Assembly (NCBI GenBank): GCA_037349105.1
Contig: JAYJMM010000124.1
Span: forward strand, 4,014,001-4,078,000
Length of the DNA: 64,000 nt
DNA from: Limnomonas spitsbergensis
Lineage: Eukaryota; Chlorophyta; Chlorophyceae; Chlamydomonadales
Reading direction: 5' to 3'
Position numbers and translations under genes: made by a program. The number at the start of each line of letters is the position of its first letter. The stretch's first letter is position 1. Below are positions 21,501-31,100 of the stretch, one piece after another. Below the pieces are notes generated by a model. It was not told where the DNA came from, searched no databases, and saw nothing but the letters and a program-made list of their open reading frames with translations.

Positions 21501-23397
21501 GGCCTGCCACGTCATTTTGTGTGCGCTTGTCCCTCCACCTTTGCGGGCCTGCCAGGTCATTTTGGTGCGCACTTGTCCCTCCCCCCTTTGCGGGCCTGCC
21601 AGGTCATTTTGGTGCGCACTTGTCCCTCCCCCCTTTGCAGGCCTGCCAGGTCATTTTGTGTGTGTTTGTCTACTGACCACTGTTCGGTTCACCCGGATCC
21701 CTCTGCCTGGCCCCTTCAAAAAAGGTTTTGGGTGGTTGCGTTAACTTTGTAACGCCCACTAGTTATTTAATTGTTCACCCTGAACCTTGATTCCTGACCT
21801 GCTAAACCCTCAGCCACTTTCCCTGTTCGTTCGCCCGTCTCCTTAAAGCAAATCACTTTGCTCTGAATCCCCACCCTTTAACCTTTAAACCCGCAGGCAG
21901 GTTCCCTTTACAGTCACCTGTTTCCTCATGGCTAATTAATTAGCCCTGGATTCTGAACCCTGTGCCATGAATCCCAATATTCCAGGTCTCCTCTACATCC
22001 ACCTTTCTTACGATTGCAGATTACTTCACTCTCTGCCCTAAACCCTCTTCCCTTAACCCTCTGCCCTAAATCCACTGACCTAACGCTAAACTAGACTTGT
22101 CTTACCATTGCTAATCGCATCACCCCCTGCCCTAAACCCTACGCTCTAATCCTCGACTCTCACCCTTAACTATACCTGTCTTACAATTGCTAATCACTCC
22201 CCTCCGCCCTAAACCCTCTGACCTACACCCCTTGCCCTAAACCCTCCGCCCTAAACCATCTGACCTACACCCTCTGCCCTACACCCTCTGCCCTAAACCC
22301 TCGGCCCTAAACCATTTGCCAGGTCCCCTCAGCCCTAAACCCTCTGCCCTAAAACCTTCCGCCCTAAACCCTCCGCCCTAAACCCTCAGCCCTAAACCCT
22401 CGGCCCTAAACCCTCGGCCCTAAACCCTCTGACCTACACCCTTTGCCCTAAATCCTCCGCCCTAAACCCTCCGCCCTAATCCATTTGCCAGGTCCCCTCA
22501 GTGTTCACCTGTCCTCTAACGATGGAGGTGTACCGTGAACCCGTCATCACCAAGTACGGACAGAGCTACGAGCGGGCCAGTCTCCTTCAGCACCTACAAA
22601 AGGTGAGATAATTACCCGGGCCTCCTCAGTCCAAGTGGTCTGTGGTTTTGAAACGGCCTGAATCCCCATTTCTCTGTAGGCAAGGAGTTACTTGAATTCC
22701 CGCCCTTTTATTCCAGATAGAGGCAATTTTATTCGAACCCGCCTCAATCCCAGTTCTTTCGAGGCGCCAACCCACAAAAGCGAGTGGGTTTCCCTGCCCT
22801 TGTTTCTCGAACGAAGCAGTGTCTGTAACACCGCTTTCAAATCCTCTATCCTTTGGAGGCGCCAATCCTTCTCGTCCCATCCAAAGCCGAGCGTCGCTGA
22901 AAGAGTGAAAGGTCAATAAGCCATTGCGCTGATTTAGGTACGCACCCGACCACCATGGCGGGGTCACAGCCACCCTTGGGACGATGGAGAACAAACCTAA
23001 ACCGGCCTACTGCCGGTGGCCCGAGCAGCAGGGCCTGCTGCACCAGTCCCTCCTGGCCATTAGCCCATGAGGTAGCTGAATTGTAGCTGAAGCACCCTAA
23101 TCCAAGCTGTGCCACTGACACGCTTGCGTGTCAATGATGTTACACCTTTGGGCCCTGCTAAAAAAAGCTCGGCCGCGTGGGCGCCGAACTAAAGAGACAC
23201 GCTTGCTGAGTTGTTGCTGATGCGCCCTAAAACAAGCTGTGCCACTGACATGGATGCTTGTGCTCTCGCAGAAGAAGTGGGACCCGATCACCAGGGCGGA
23301 AATGACCGAGTCTGATGTTTCCCAGAACCTAGGGTTGCGGCAGGCGGTGCGGCAATACCTGGACGACCACCCTTGGGCCTGGGCGGAATGCCAGTGA
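15541..23397 (+). CDS. STUB1/CHIP-like: CHIP/STUB1-type co-chaperone E3 ubiquitin ligase (TPR + U-box), 6 exons
   Basis: Exons: 15541-15645, 16713-16859, 17527-17598, 19781-20002, 22492-22602, 23272-23397. They sum to 783 nt (260 residues plus stop), all GT-AG and all phase 0. Residues 1-108 are three TPRs; K18, N22, N54 and K84 align by eye with the carboxylate-clamp residues K30, N34, N65 and K95 of human CHIP, which bind the C-terminal tails of Hsp70/Hsp90. Residues 109-182 are a charged, helical linker. Residues 183-260 are the U-box: FTCPLTMEVYREPVIT, a conserved H216 in LLQHLQK, and WDPITR with P224. CHIP recruits E2 enzymes to ubiquitinate chaperone-bound misfolded clients in the cytosol. 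The length is close to plant CHIP and shorter than human (303). The end is the TGA at 23395, but CA before GTGAGTGG there is also donor-like, so a further 3' exon is possible. Confidence 0.92.
15646..16712 (+). other. CHIP intron 1
   Basis: No gene is visible in it. Just before the exon 2 acceptor (about 16546-16700) are eight imperfect copies of a 17-bp unit, AATCTCAACCAAACCGC. The middle of the intron is unique sequence. Confidence 0.65.
16870..17265 (+). repeat. About 60-bp minisatellite in CHIP intron 2
   Basis: Six to seven copies contain GGGGGATACAGCGGTACAGC and GCCAAGAAATGGCTTGG. The array starts about 15 nt after the exon 2 donor and copies intron-start sequence rather than exon sequence. 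After it, 17280-17526 is pyrimidine-rich up to the exon 3 acceptor. Confidence 0.8.
17960..18445. repeat. Two-copy tandem duplication, about 220 bp
   Basis: Two copies start near TCTCTGTTGGGGTGGACTC (17966) and TCTCTGTTGGTCTGGACTC (18199). They share GAAGCTGGGAGCCTCGAGAC-like and GAGGCTGATGAGG segments. They lie in CHIP intron 3. From 18480 to 18800 the intron is AT-rich with TACCGGTA and GGATTTATCG words. Confidence 0.7.
18900..19780 (+). repeat. About 36-bp array copying the exon 4 acceptor
   Basis: About 25 copies run right up to exon 4 of CHIP. Most contain CTTGGCAG followed by GCCCC, matching the true acceptor TTCTTGGCAG and the first four nt of exon 4 (GCCCTGG). The rest of the unit is TATACTGCCACAC or TACATTGTCACAC. 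This gives about 20 potential 3' splice sites upstream of the exon. Confidence 0.85.
20003..20960 (+). repeat. 155-bp array copying CHIP exon 4 end plus donor
   Basis: Six near-identical 155-bp copies follow exon 4, and a diverged copy lies at about 21030-21100. Each copy repeats the last roughly 50 nt of exon 4 (encoding WAWRALQDMDSPKE), the donor GTGGGTTG and the G-rich intron start. Copies are more than 97% alike by eye, so the expansion is recent. 155 is not a multiple of three, so using a copied donor would shift the frame. Confidence 0.95.
21430..21665 (+). repeat. About 53-bp minisatellite in CHIP intron 4
   Basis: Four to five copies contain GCGGGCCTGCCACGTCATTT or GCCAGGTCATTTTG and CTTGTCCCTCC. 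I see no link to the exon edges. Confidence 0.8.
22020..22490 (+). repeat. CCCTAAACCCTC-type telomere-like repeats
   Basis: About 25 loose copies of a 14-bp unit, CCCTAAACCCTCTG or CCCTAAACCCTCCG, precede CHIP exon 5. A copy of the exon 5 acceptor region, CCATTTGCCAGGTCCCCTCA, occurs at about 22314-22333 in addition to the real one at 22481-22500. Confidence 0.85.
22603..23271 (+). other. CHIP intron 5
   Basis: It contains a two-copy segment built around AAGCTGTGCCACTGACA (23104 and 23234). Between the copies is one solo arm of the inverted-repeat element (23129-23194). Confidence 0.65.
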
Positions 23398-23750
23398 GTG
23401 GCCGAGCACCTGGCCAAAGATGCCTGTGGGCTTGGGCGGAATGTCAGTGATCGGCCGAGCACCTGGCCAAACACACTTATGAACTCTGCGGGCTTGGGTG
23501 GAATGCCAGTGAGTGGCCGAGCACCTGGACAAACACGCTCGTGGGCTTGGGTGGAATGCCAGTGAGTGGCCGAGCACCTGGACAAACACGCTCGTGGGCT
23601 TGGGTGGAATGCCAGTGAGCGACCGAGCACCTGGGCGAACACACTTACGGCCTTTCTGGGATTGGGCTGAATGTGTGTGAGTGGCCGAGCACCTGGACGA
23701 ACACGCCTGTGGGCTTGGGTGGAATGCCAGTGAGTGGCTGAGGTTTGCAA
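23380..23750 (+). repeat. About 60-bp array copying the CHIP terminal exon end
   Basis: Six to seven copies contain GGAATGCCAGTGAGTGGCCG and GAGCACCTGG. The first copy is the end of the CHIP coding sequence, including its stop codon. The array lies in the presumed 3' UTR, or in a further intron if GTGAGTGG is a donor. Confidence 0.85.
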
Positions 23751-25102
23751 GGACGGATGAGTCGGAAAGAAAAGAAATTGTTCGACAAATATTTGATGAT
23801 TAAGGCGTTGAAGATAATTTGATCACCCTGATAGTAGGGTGCACTTACATGATCGCGTCGGCTGAGTTTCTGTTCACATCGAGTAGGGAGGTACTCGTTT
23901 CCAAGCATTTACCGTTCTTTCAGTATTAGTTGTTTAAAAAGTTGACCACCCAACCTCCTCCCTGGGCGCGCCTTGAGTTCTGCTTTTCCTGATTCATATA
24001 AAATGCTTTGAGCATAGCTGCCTTCAAACTTTCAAGATGTTGCCATTTTGATGAGCGTGTGCTTAATTTCTTGAAAATAGTACAACAAATGCCGAGATGC
24101 ATCGTGCTCTTGTTGCCTTTTTGAAAAGTGTGCATACTGATGCTCTGCACGGGCTATCGTGCTAGACTGCTAGTTGATGTGCGCGGCCATGTCAAATGGG
24201 TAGCCTTTTCTTTTGGACTCTTGTTTAATGCCGTCACATCGAACCCAGGGTTAATATTCTTGTCTTTTAAGTTAGGGTTGAGGGTTAAGATCCTTTAGAA
24301 CCTCGTCTTGTAAGTGAGGGTTGGGGGTTCAGATCCTTTAAAACCCAAGTCAGTGTTAGCGTGCAATTCGTGGACACAGGTCACACATTGAGTAGTGGGT
24401 CAGAGATGTAACGTCATTAATGTGCGGGCCCAAAGTCAACGTTTTGTGGCCTACCGAATGGACATAATATGGAATCTGAAGCACAGCTTTTCATACATCA
24501 GGATAATTACAAATATTGAAACATACAAAAAATGTCGGGCGCAGCTTATCTCATACCGGTACTGAGAGATACATCTTCATTTTTCCGAAACACCGCCGTT
24601 TTTCGAGACGCCCCCACCCAGGGGGCCTGCACAGACAAAAGATTAAAAGTGCGTACTTGCACTCTTCCCTTGTGATCATGGCCCAGAGGTGCAACGTCAT
24701 GGACTTGCATTCATACACTCCCATATTTTGACCACGGCTCTCCAGAGCTGTCACGGCGGACGAAGTTGGGCCCCCTCCAACAACGCAGAAACTGCCAAGC
24801 GATCAACAAGGGGAACGACCAGCAGGCCTAACAGCTCACCGTGCCCAGCCCCTGTGCCAGCTGCCCGCCCATGCGGCCAGGTCTTCTTGAGTTTCGACCA
24901 GAGCTACCCAGTCCTTAACCTGAACCCTCGCTGGACCCGATAGTGCCGCGCAGAGAGACCCTTGCCACGCTCACACCAGCGGGAGCATGTTTGTTGCCCA
25001 ACTTGGTTCATGAGGGCATCACATCAGGGCTGAGACAGGCCCCAGCCAATGGCCACGCGTTTTGTTAACAGTTGAGTAAACCTCCTGCCCTCCAAGCCAC
25101 GC
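23751..25102. other. Intergenic between convergent CHIP and SHPRH genes
   Basis: No exon is recognisable. It carries two short relatives of the inverted-repeat arm (24405-24432 and 24676-24702). Both 3' UTRs should lie here. Confidence 0.5.
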
Positions 25103-28100
25103 TCACACCAACGCCTTGCCCTGCCCGCCAGAGGGCGAGCGCAACATCGCCGCCACGTCGCGCACCGTTAGCGCTCCGCCGCCTGCCACCCGTCGTCCGC
25201 TGCCTGCGGCAACAGCTGCAGCAGCAGCAGGGTCGGACCCGCCACCCATCCGCTGCGCCCTCAACTGCGCAATGGCGTGCACATTCTCCTCCACAGTGGC
25301 CTCCACCACGAACCTGAAGGGGAGCAGCATCGCAGCAGCATGATGAGTATGAGCAGCAGCAGCAGCAGTACAATGAGTCAATGTCATTACACCTCTGGGA
25401 GTCTGGGCCATGCTCAAAACCCAACTGCCGCTGCTCCTGATCATACTCATCATTTGAGTATGAGCAGCAGCGGCAGTATGAGTGTCAGCGGCAACGCAGC
25501 AGTCGTATGATCAGATAGTATCGGCAGGAGCAGCAGCAGCAGCAGCAGAAACAGCAACAGCAGAATGAGCAGGGGCAGGAACAGCAGTGGTCTCAGTACC
25601 TTGGGTCGAGGCTCGAGGGTCAAGGGTCAAAAGGGGCCCAGGCTAGGTCCTAGCTGCAGTGTTCCTGAAATGCACCAAAGACAACATGCGTGACTTCATC
25701 CACTGGTGAGGTTAATGACGTCACTCAACATATGTGTGACGTCATTAACCTCGCCAGTTGATGACATCACACATCTGGGCGACTGCCCAACTGTCCAACT
25801 GCCCAACTGTTCAACTGTGCACCTCGCATGTGCACCCAGGTGTCCAACTGCCCAACTGTTCAACTGCCCAACTGTGCACCTCGCATGTGCACCCAGGTGT
25901 CCAACTGCCCAACTGTTCAACTGCCCAACTGTGCACCTCGCATGTGCACCCAGGTGTCCAACTGCCCAACTGTTCAACTGCCCAACTGTGCACCTCGCAT
26001 GTGCACCCAGGTGTCCAACTGCCCAACTGTTCAACTGCCCAACTGTGCACCTCGCATGTGCACCCAGGTGTCCAACTGCCCAACTGTTCAACTGCCCAAC
26101 TGTGCACCTCGCATGTGCACCCAGGTGTCCAACTGCCCAACTGCTCAACTGCCCAACTATGCACCTCGCATGTGCACCCAGGTGTCCAACTGCCCAACTT
26201 CCCAACTGCCCAACTGTGCACCTCGCATGTGCACCCAGGTGTCCAACTGCCCAACTGCCCAACTGCCCAACTGTACACCTCATATGTGCACCCAGGTGTC
26301 CAACTGTCCAACTGCCCAACTGTCCAACGGTGCACCTCACATGTGCACCCAGGTGTCCAACTGCCCAACTGTTCAACTGTCCAACTGTGCACCTCACATG
26401 TGCACCCAGGTGTCCAACTGTCCAACTGTTCAACTGCCCAACTGTGCACCAAGGTATTCAACTGCCCAACTGTCCACCTCACATGTGCACCCAGGTGTCC
26501 AACTGTCCAACTGCCCAACTGTACATCTCACCTGTGCACCCAGGTGTCCCTGCCCTGCCCAATCCGGTGCACCCTGCCCAGCGCCTGCAGCTCAGAACCC
26601 GGATCCAGCAGTGGCTCCACCATCACCACATGCTGTGCCTCTGTTAGGGTCAGACCTGCAGGGTCACACAGCGGGGGGAAGGACGAGGGTGACACAGAGT
26701 TGCACAGCGGGGGGGATGAGGGTTACACAGGGTTACACAGCGGGGGGGGATGAGGGTTACACAGGGTTACACAGCGGGGGGGGATGAGGGTTACACAGGG
26801 TTACACAGGGTTACACAGGGTTACACAGGGTTACACAGGGTTACACAGGGTTACACAGCGGGGGGGGATGAGGGTTACACAGGGTTACACAGCGGGGGGT
26901 GATGAGGGTTACACAGAGTTACACAGGGTTACACAGGGTTACAAAGGGTTACACAGGGTTACACAGGGTTACACAGGGTTACACAGGGTTACACAGCGGG
27001 GGGGGATGAGGGTTACACAGGGTTACACAGGGTTACACAGGGTTACACAGGGTTACACAGCGGGGGGGATGAGGGTTACACAGGGTTACACAGGGTTACA
27101 CAGGGTTACACAGCGGGGGGGGATGAGGGTTACACAGGATTACACAGCGGGGGGGATGAGGGTTACACAGGGTTACACAGCGGGGGGGGGTGAGGGTTAC
27201 ACAGGGTTACACAGGGTTACACAGGGTTACACAGGGTTACACAGGGTTACACAGGGTTACACAGGGTTACACAGCGGGGGGGGATGAGGGTTACACAGGA
27301 TTACACAGCGGGGGGGATGAGGGTTACACAGGGTTACACAGCGGGGGGGGGTGAGGGTTACACAGGGTTACACAGGGTTACACAGGGTTACACAGGGTTA
27401 CACAGGGTTACACAGGGTTACACAGCGGGGGGGAGGACGAGGGTTGACAAAAAATGCAGGACCGAGGAGGAGAAGTAGGGCAGGGGTAGGAGATTGGAGA
27501 GACAACGCAGGACCAGGAGGTGGGGGAGGTGGAAGTAGAGCGGGGGGTCAGAAACATACTGTATATATGCTTTGCCTTGCCTCCAAATTAATATTGTTTG
27601 AGGAATGCAGGTCTATGAAAATACAAATGATCGATCGTCCAGGTCTGGGGAGGTGGGCTCCAGTTTCCAGTCAGAAATCAAGATTTCGGTCGAAGTTTTG
27701 ACCTGAGGGCAGAGCATTGAAAGGAACAATTATTTGATACCCGAGCAAAAGCAAATCCAATCAACATGCTGTCACAGCCTGAAATATATCATCCGTACAA
27801 AGGCCCTCGCGGTGAATGCTTCAGTACCCGTACTGGAAAACGTGTGTGGACAACAGAAAGATTTGCCACTCGTGGCGTGGCGTGGCATGGCGTGGCGTAG
27901 ATGAGGTGCCCTCTTGGAGTCAAGGCCCCCATCAGTGTCCATTTGTGTCATACTTCAGCTACACTTCAGCTGCATCATGGCAGGCCGAGACGTAGATGAA
28001 GTGTAGCTGACGCCGGCATGCGGCTGGTCGGGACAGGTACTCAGCACATGCCCCTCCGCTGTTGTCGCAGGGGTTTGAATTTAGGATTTAGGGATAAGGG

Positions 28101-31100
28101 TTAAGGGTTCAGGCCGCAGGCCGTCGGCGGTCAAAAGTCAGCCGGTGGTGTCAGTCGCCCTGCAGGACCCCCACCCCACCAAAACTATAGTCTGGTGTGC
28201 ACTTGAATAGATGCTTGTCCCTACCTGCTCCTCCCTGCTTGACCAGCAGCATCAGAACCCTAGGCTGGGCAGCGGCGGCGGCGGCGGGGGGGCTGCTGCC
28301 TGCCGCCCCGCGGCCCAGCCGCGCGGCAGCCTTCCGCTTCGGCAGCCTGCCGGCGGAGCCGGCGGCCCTGCGGCCGCGTCCAGTCCGCCCGGTTGCCGGC
28401 AGGGCGGCGGCGGTGGCGGCGCCGGCGGCGCCGTCCCCAAGCTGCTGGGGAGCTGCCTCAGGTGCCTCCGGATCTGGATCCAGATCCGGCCGGAGATCCG
28501 GATCCAGCGGGACCTTGAAGCTGGCGAGCGCCCTGTTGAACACGTCGCGGCCGCCGCTCTTCGGGAAGACATGCGGCACACGATTCGCGAGCAGTGCGTG
28601 CGCCAGGATGTCTAGGACATCGAGCCAAGTTGAGAAGACCACCACCTGCAGATGGGGTCCAGGGCTAGATGTCAAGGATCCAGGGTCCAGGGCTAATATG
28701 TTGAGGGTTTTGAGGGTGTGCTGATGGGACGCAATTAACAAGCAGAGCGTGCGCCAGGGAGGCAGGACATCGAGCCTCGTCAAAAAACACCACTTGCAGA
28801 TAGGGTCCGGGGGGTGCGCGTTTAGGGTTCAGAATAATGCGCACGGGGTGCGGGGTGCGAGAAGCGCGTGCGCCAGGATGTCCTCACTAGGAGAGGACCA
28901 ACACAGGAGGGAGGGGCCTTTACACAGTACCATACCACACTCTTTTTACTCATCTGGACAACATACAGTCATACCCGCAGACTATACCAGGGGCCCTTAC
29001 ACAGGAGTACAGTACCATCATTCGTTTTTTTACTGATCTGGACAAAATACAGTTATACTCGCAGACTAAACCTTTGCAGATGCGTATCTTCTGAACATTA
29101 TTGACTCCATGGATCCCTCGACCCCAAACAACGTTTATTGAGAGGGAAGGCAAAGCAAATCTACTGTATCTCGACAAGATGAAACTCGCAGACTTCACCT
29201 TTGCAGATGAATCTCCCTTGAGAATCGCCATGAGCCTCCGGGTCACCGCCTCCAGCTTGGTCCCATAGGAGCCTCGGACCTACAAGCAGCAGGGCAGCAG
29301 GGCACAGCAGGGCAGCAGGAGGGGGCAGGGGGTGGGTGGTCAGGGCAGCAGGGCAGCAGGGGGCTGGAGGGGGGTCCAGGGGGTTGGGTGGCCAGGGTTT
29401 ATGGACCAGGGTCAAGGTCACAGGGTGAAGATCACAGGGTCAAGGTCACAGGGTTAAGAATGGATGGTCCCATATGAGCCTCGGACCTACAGGCAACAGG
29501 GCGCAGCAGGGCAGCAGGGCACAGCAGGGGGGTCCAGGGGTTAGGTGGTCTGGGTTTATGGACCAGGGTCAAGGTCACAGGGTCAAGGTCACAGGGTCAA
29601 GGTCACAGGGTCAAGGTCACAGGGTCAAGGTCACAGGGTCAAGGTCACAGGGTCAAGGTCACAGGGTCAAGGTCACAGGGTCAAGGTCACAGGGTCAAGG
29701 TCACAGGGTCAAGGTCACAAGTTGAAGGTCACAGGGTCGAGGTCCCAGGGTCGAGGTCCCAGGGTCAAGGTCACAGGGTCAAGGTCACAGGGTCAAGGTC
29801 ACATGTTCAAGGTCACAAGTTCAAGGTCACAAGTTCAAGGTCACAGGGTCAAGGTCACAGGGTCAAGGTCACATGTTCAAGGTCACAGGGTCAAGGTCAC
29901 AAGTTCAAGGTCACAGGGTCAAGGTCACAGGGTCGAGGTCACATGTTCAAGGTCACAGGGTCAAGGTCACAGGGTCAAGGTCACAGGGTCAAGGTCACAG
30001 GGTCAAGGTCACATGTTCAAGGTCACATGTTCAAGGTCACAGGGTCAAGGTCACAGGGTCAAGGTCACAGGGTCAAGGTCACAGGGTCAAGGTCACAGGG
30101 TCAAGGTCACAGGGTCAAGGTCACAGGTTCAAGGTCACAGGGTCAAGGTCACAGGGTCAAGGTCACAGGGTCAAGGTCACATGTTCAAGGTCACATGTTC
30201 AAGGTCACAGGGTCAAGGTCACAGGGTCAAGGTCACAGGGTCAAGGTCACAGGGTCAAGGTCACAGGGTCAAGGTCACATGTTCAAGGTCACAGGGTCAA
30301 GGTCACAGGGTCAAGGTCACAGGGTCAAGGTCACAGGGTCAAGGTCACAGGGTCAAGGTCACAGGGTCAAGGTCACAGGGTCAAGGTCACAGGGTCAAGG
30401 TCACAGGGTCAAGGTCACAGGGTCAAGGTCACAGGGTCAAGGTCACATGTTCAAGGTCACATGTTCAAGGTCACATGTTCAAGGTCACAGGGTCAAGGTC
30501 ACAAGGTCAAGGTCACAGGGTCAAGGTCACATGTTCAAGGTCACATGTTCAAGGTCACAGGGTCAAGGTCACAGGTTCAAGGTCACAGGGTCAAGGTCAC
30601 AGGGTCAAGGTCACAGGGTCAAGGTCACAGGGTCAAGGTCACAGGGTCAAGGTCACAGGGTCAAGGTCACAGGGTCAAGGTCACAGGGTCAAGGTCACAG
30701 GGTCAAGGTCACATGGTCAAGGTCACAGGGTCGAGGTCCCAGGGTCGAGGTCCCAGGGTCAAGGTCACAGGGTCAAGGTCACAGGGTCAAGGTCACATGT
30801 TCAAGGTCACATGTTCAAGGTCACAAGTTCAAGGTCACAGGGTCGAGGTCACAGGGTCAAGGTCACAGGGTCAAGGTCACAGGGTCAAGGTCACATGGTC
30901 AAGGTCACAGGTTGAAGGTCACAGGGTCGAGGTCCCAGGGTCAAGGTCACAGGGTCAAGGTCACATGTTCAAGGTCACAAGTTCAAGGTCACAGGGTCAA
31001 GGTCACAGGGTCAAGGTCATAGGTTCAAGGTCACAGGGTCAAGGTCACAGGGTCAAGGTCACAGGGTCAAGGTCACAGGGTCAAGGTCACATGTTCAAGG

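Larger units (their letters stand above)
25103..29279 (-). other. SHPRH helicase C-lobe exons and C-terminus
   Basis: Exon 29199-29279 has GSYGTKLEAVTRRL. Exon 28225-28645 has VVVFSTWLDVLDILAHAL (motif IV), then an Ala/Gly/Pro insert of roughly 90 residues, then VLMLLVKQGGAG (motif V). Exon 26532-26655 has LTEAQHVVMVEPLLDP and GRVHRIGQ (motif VI). Exon 25103-25313 has EATVEENVHAI and ends LRSPSGGQGKALV before the stop at 25103-25105. The insert between motifs IV and V has no counterpart that I know of in animal SHPRH. Confidence 0.9.

Noticed and set aside
25696..27478. Plus- and minus-strand frames of NCPTVQLPN, HVHPGVQ and GYTGLHRVTQ repeats
   Set aside because: They are 57-bp and 10-bp arrays in SHPRH introns.
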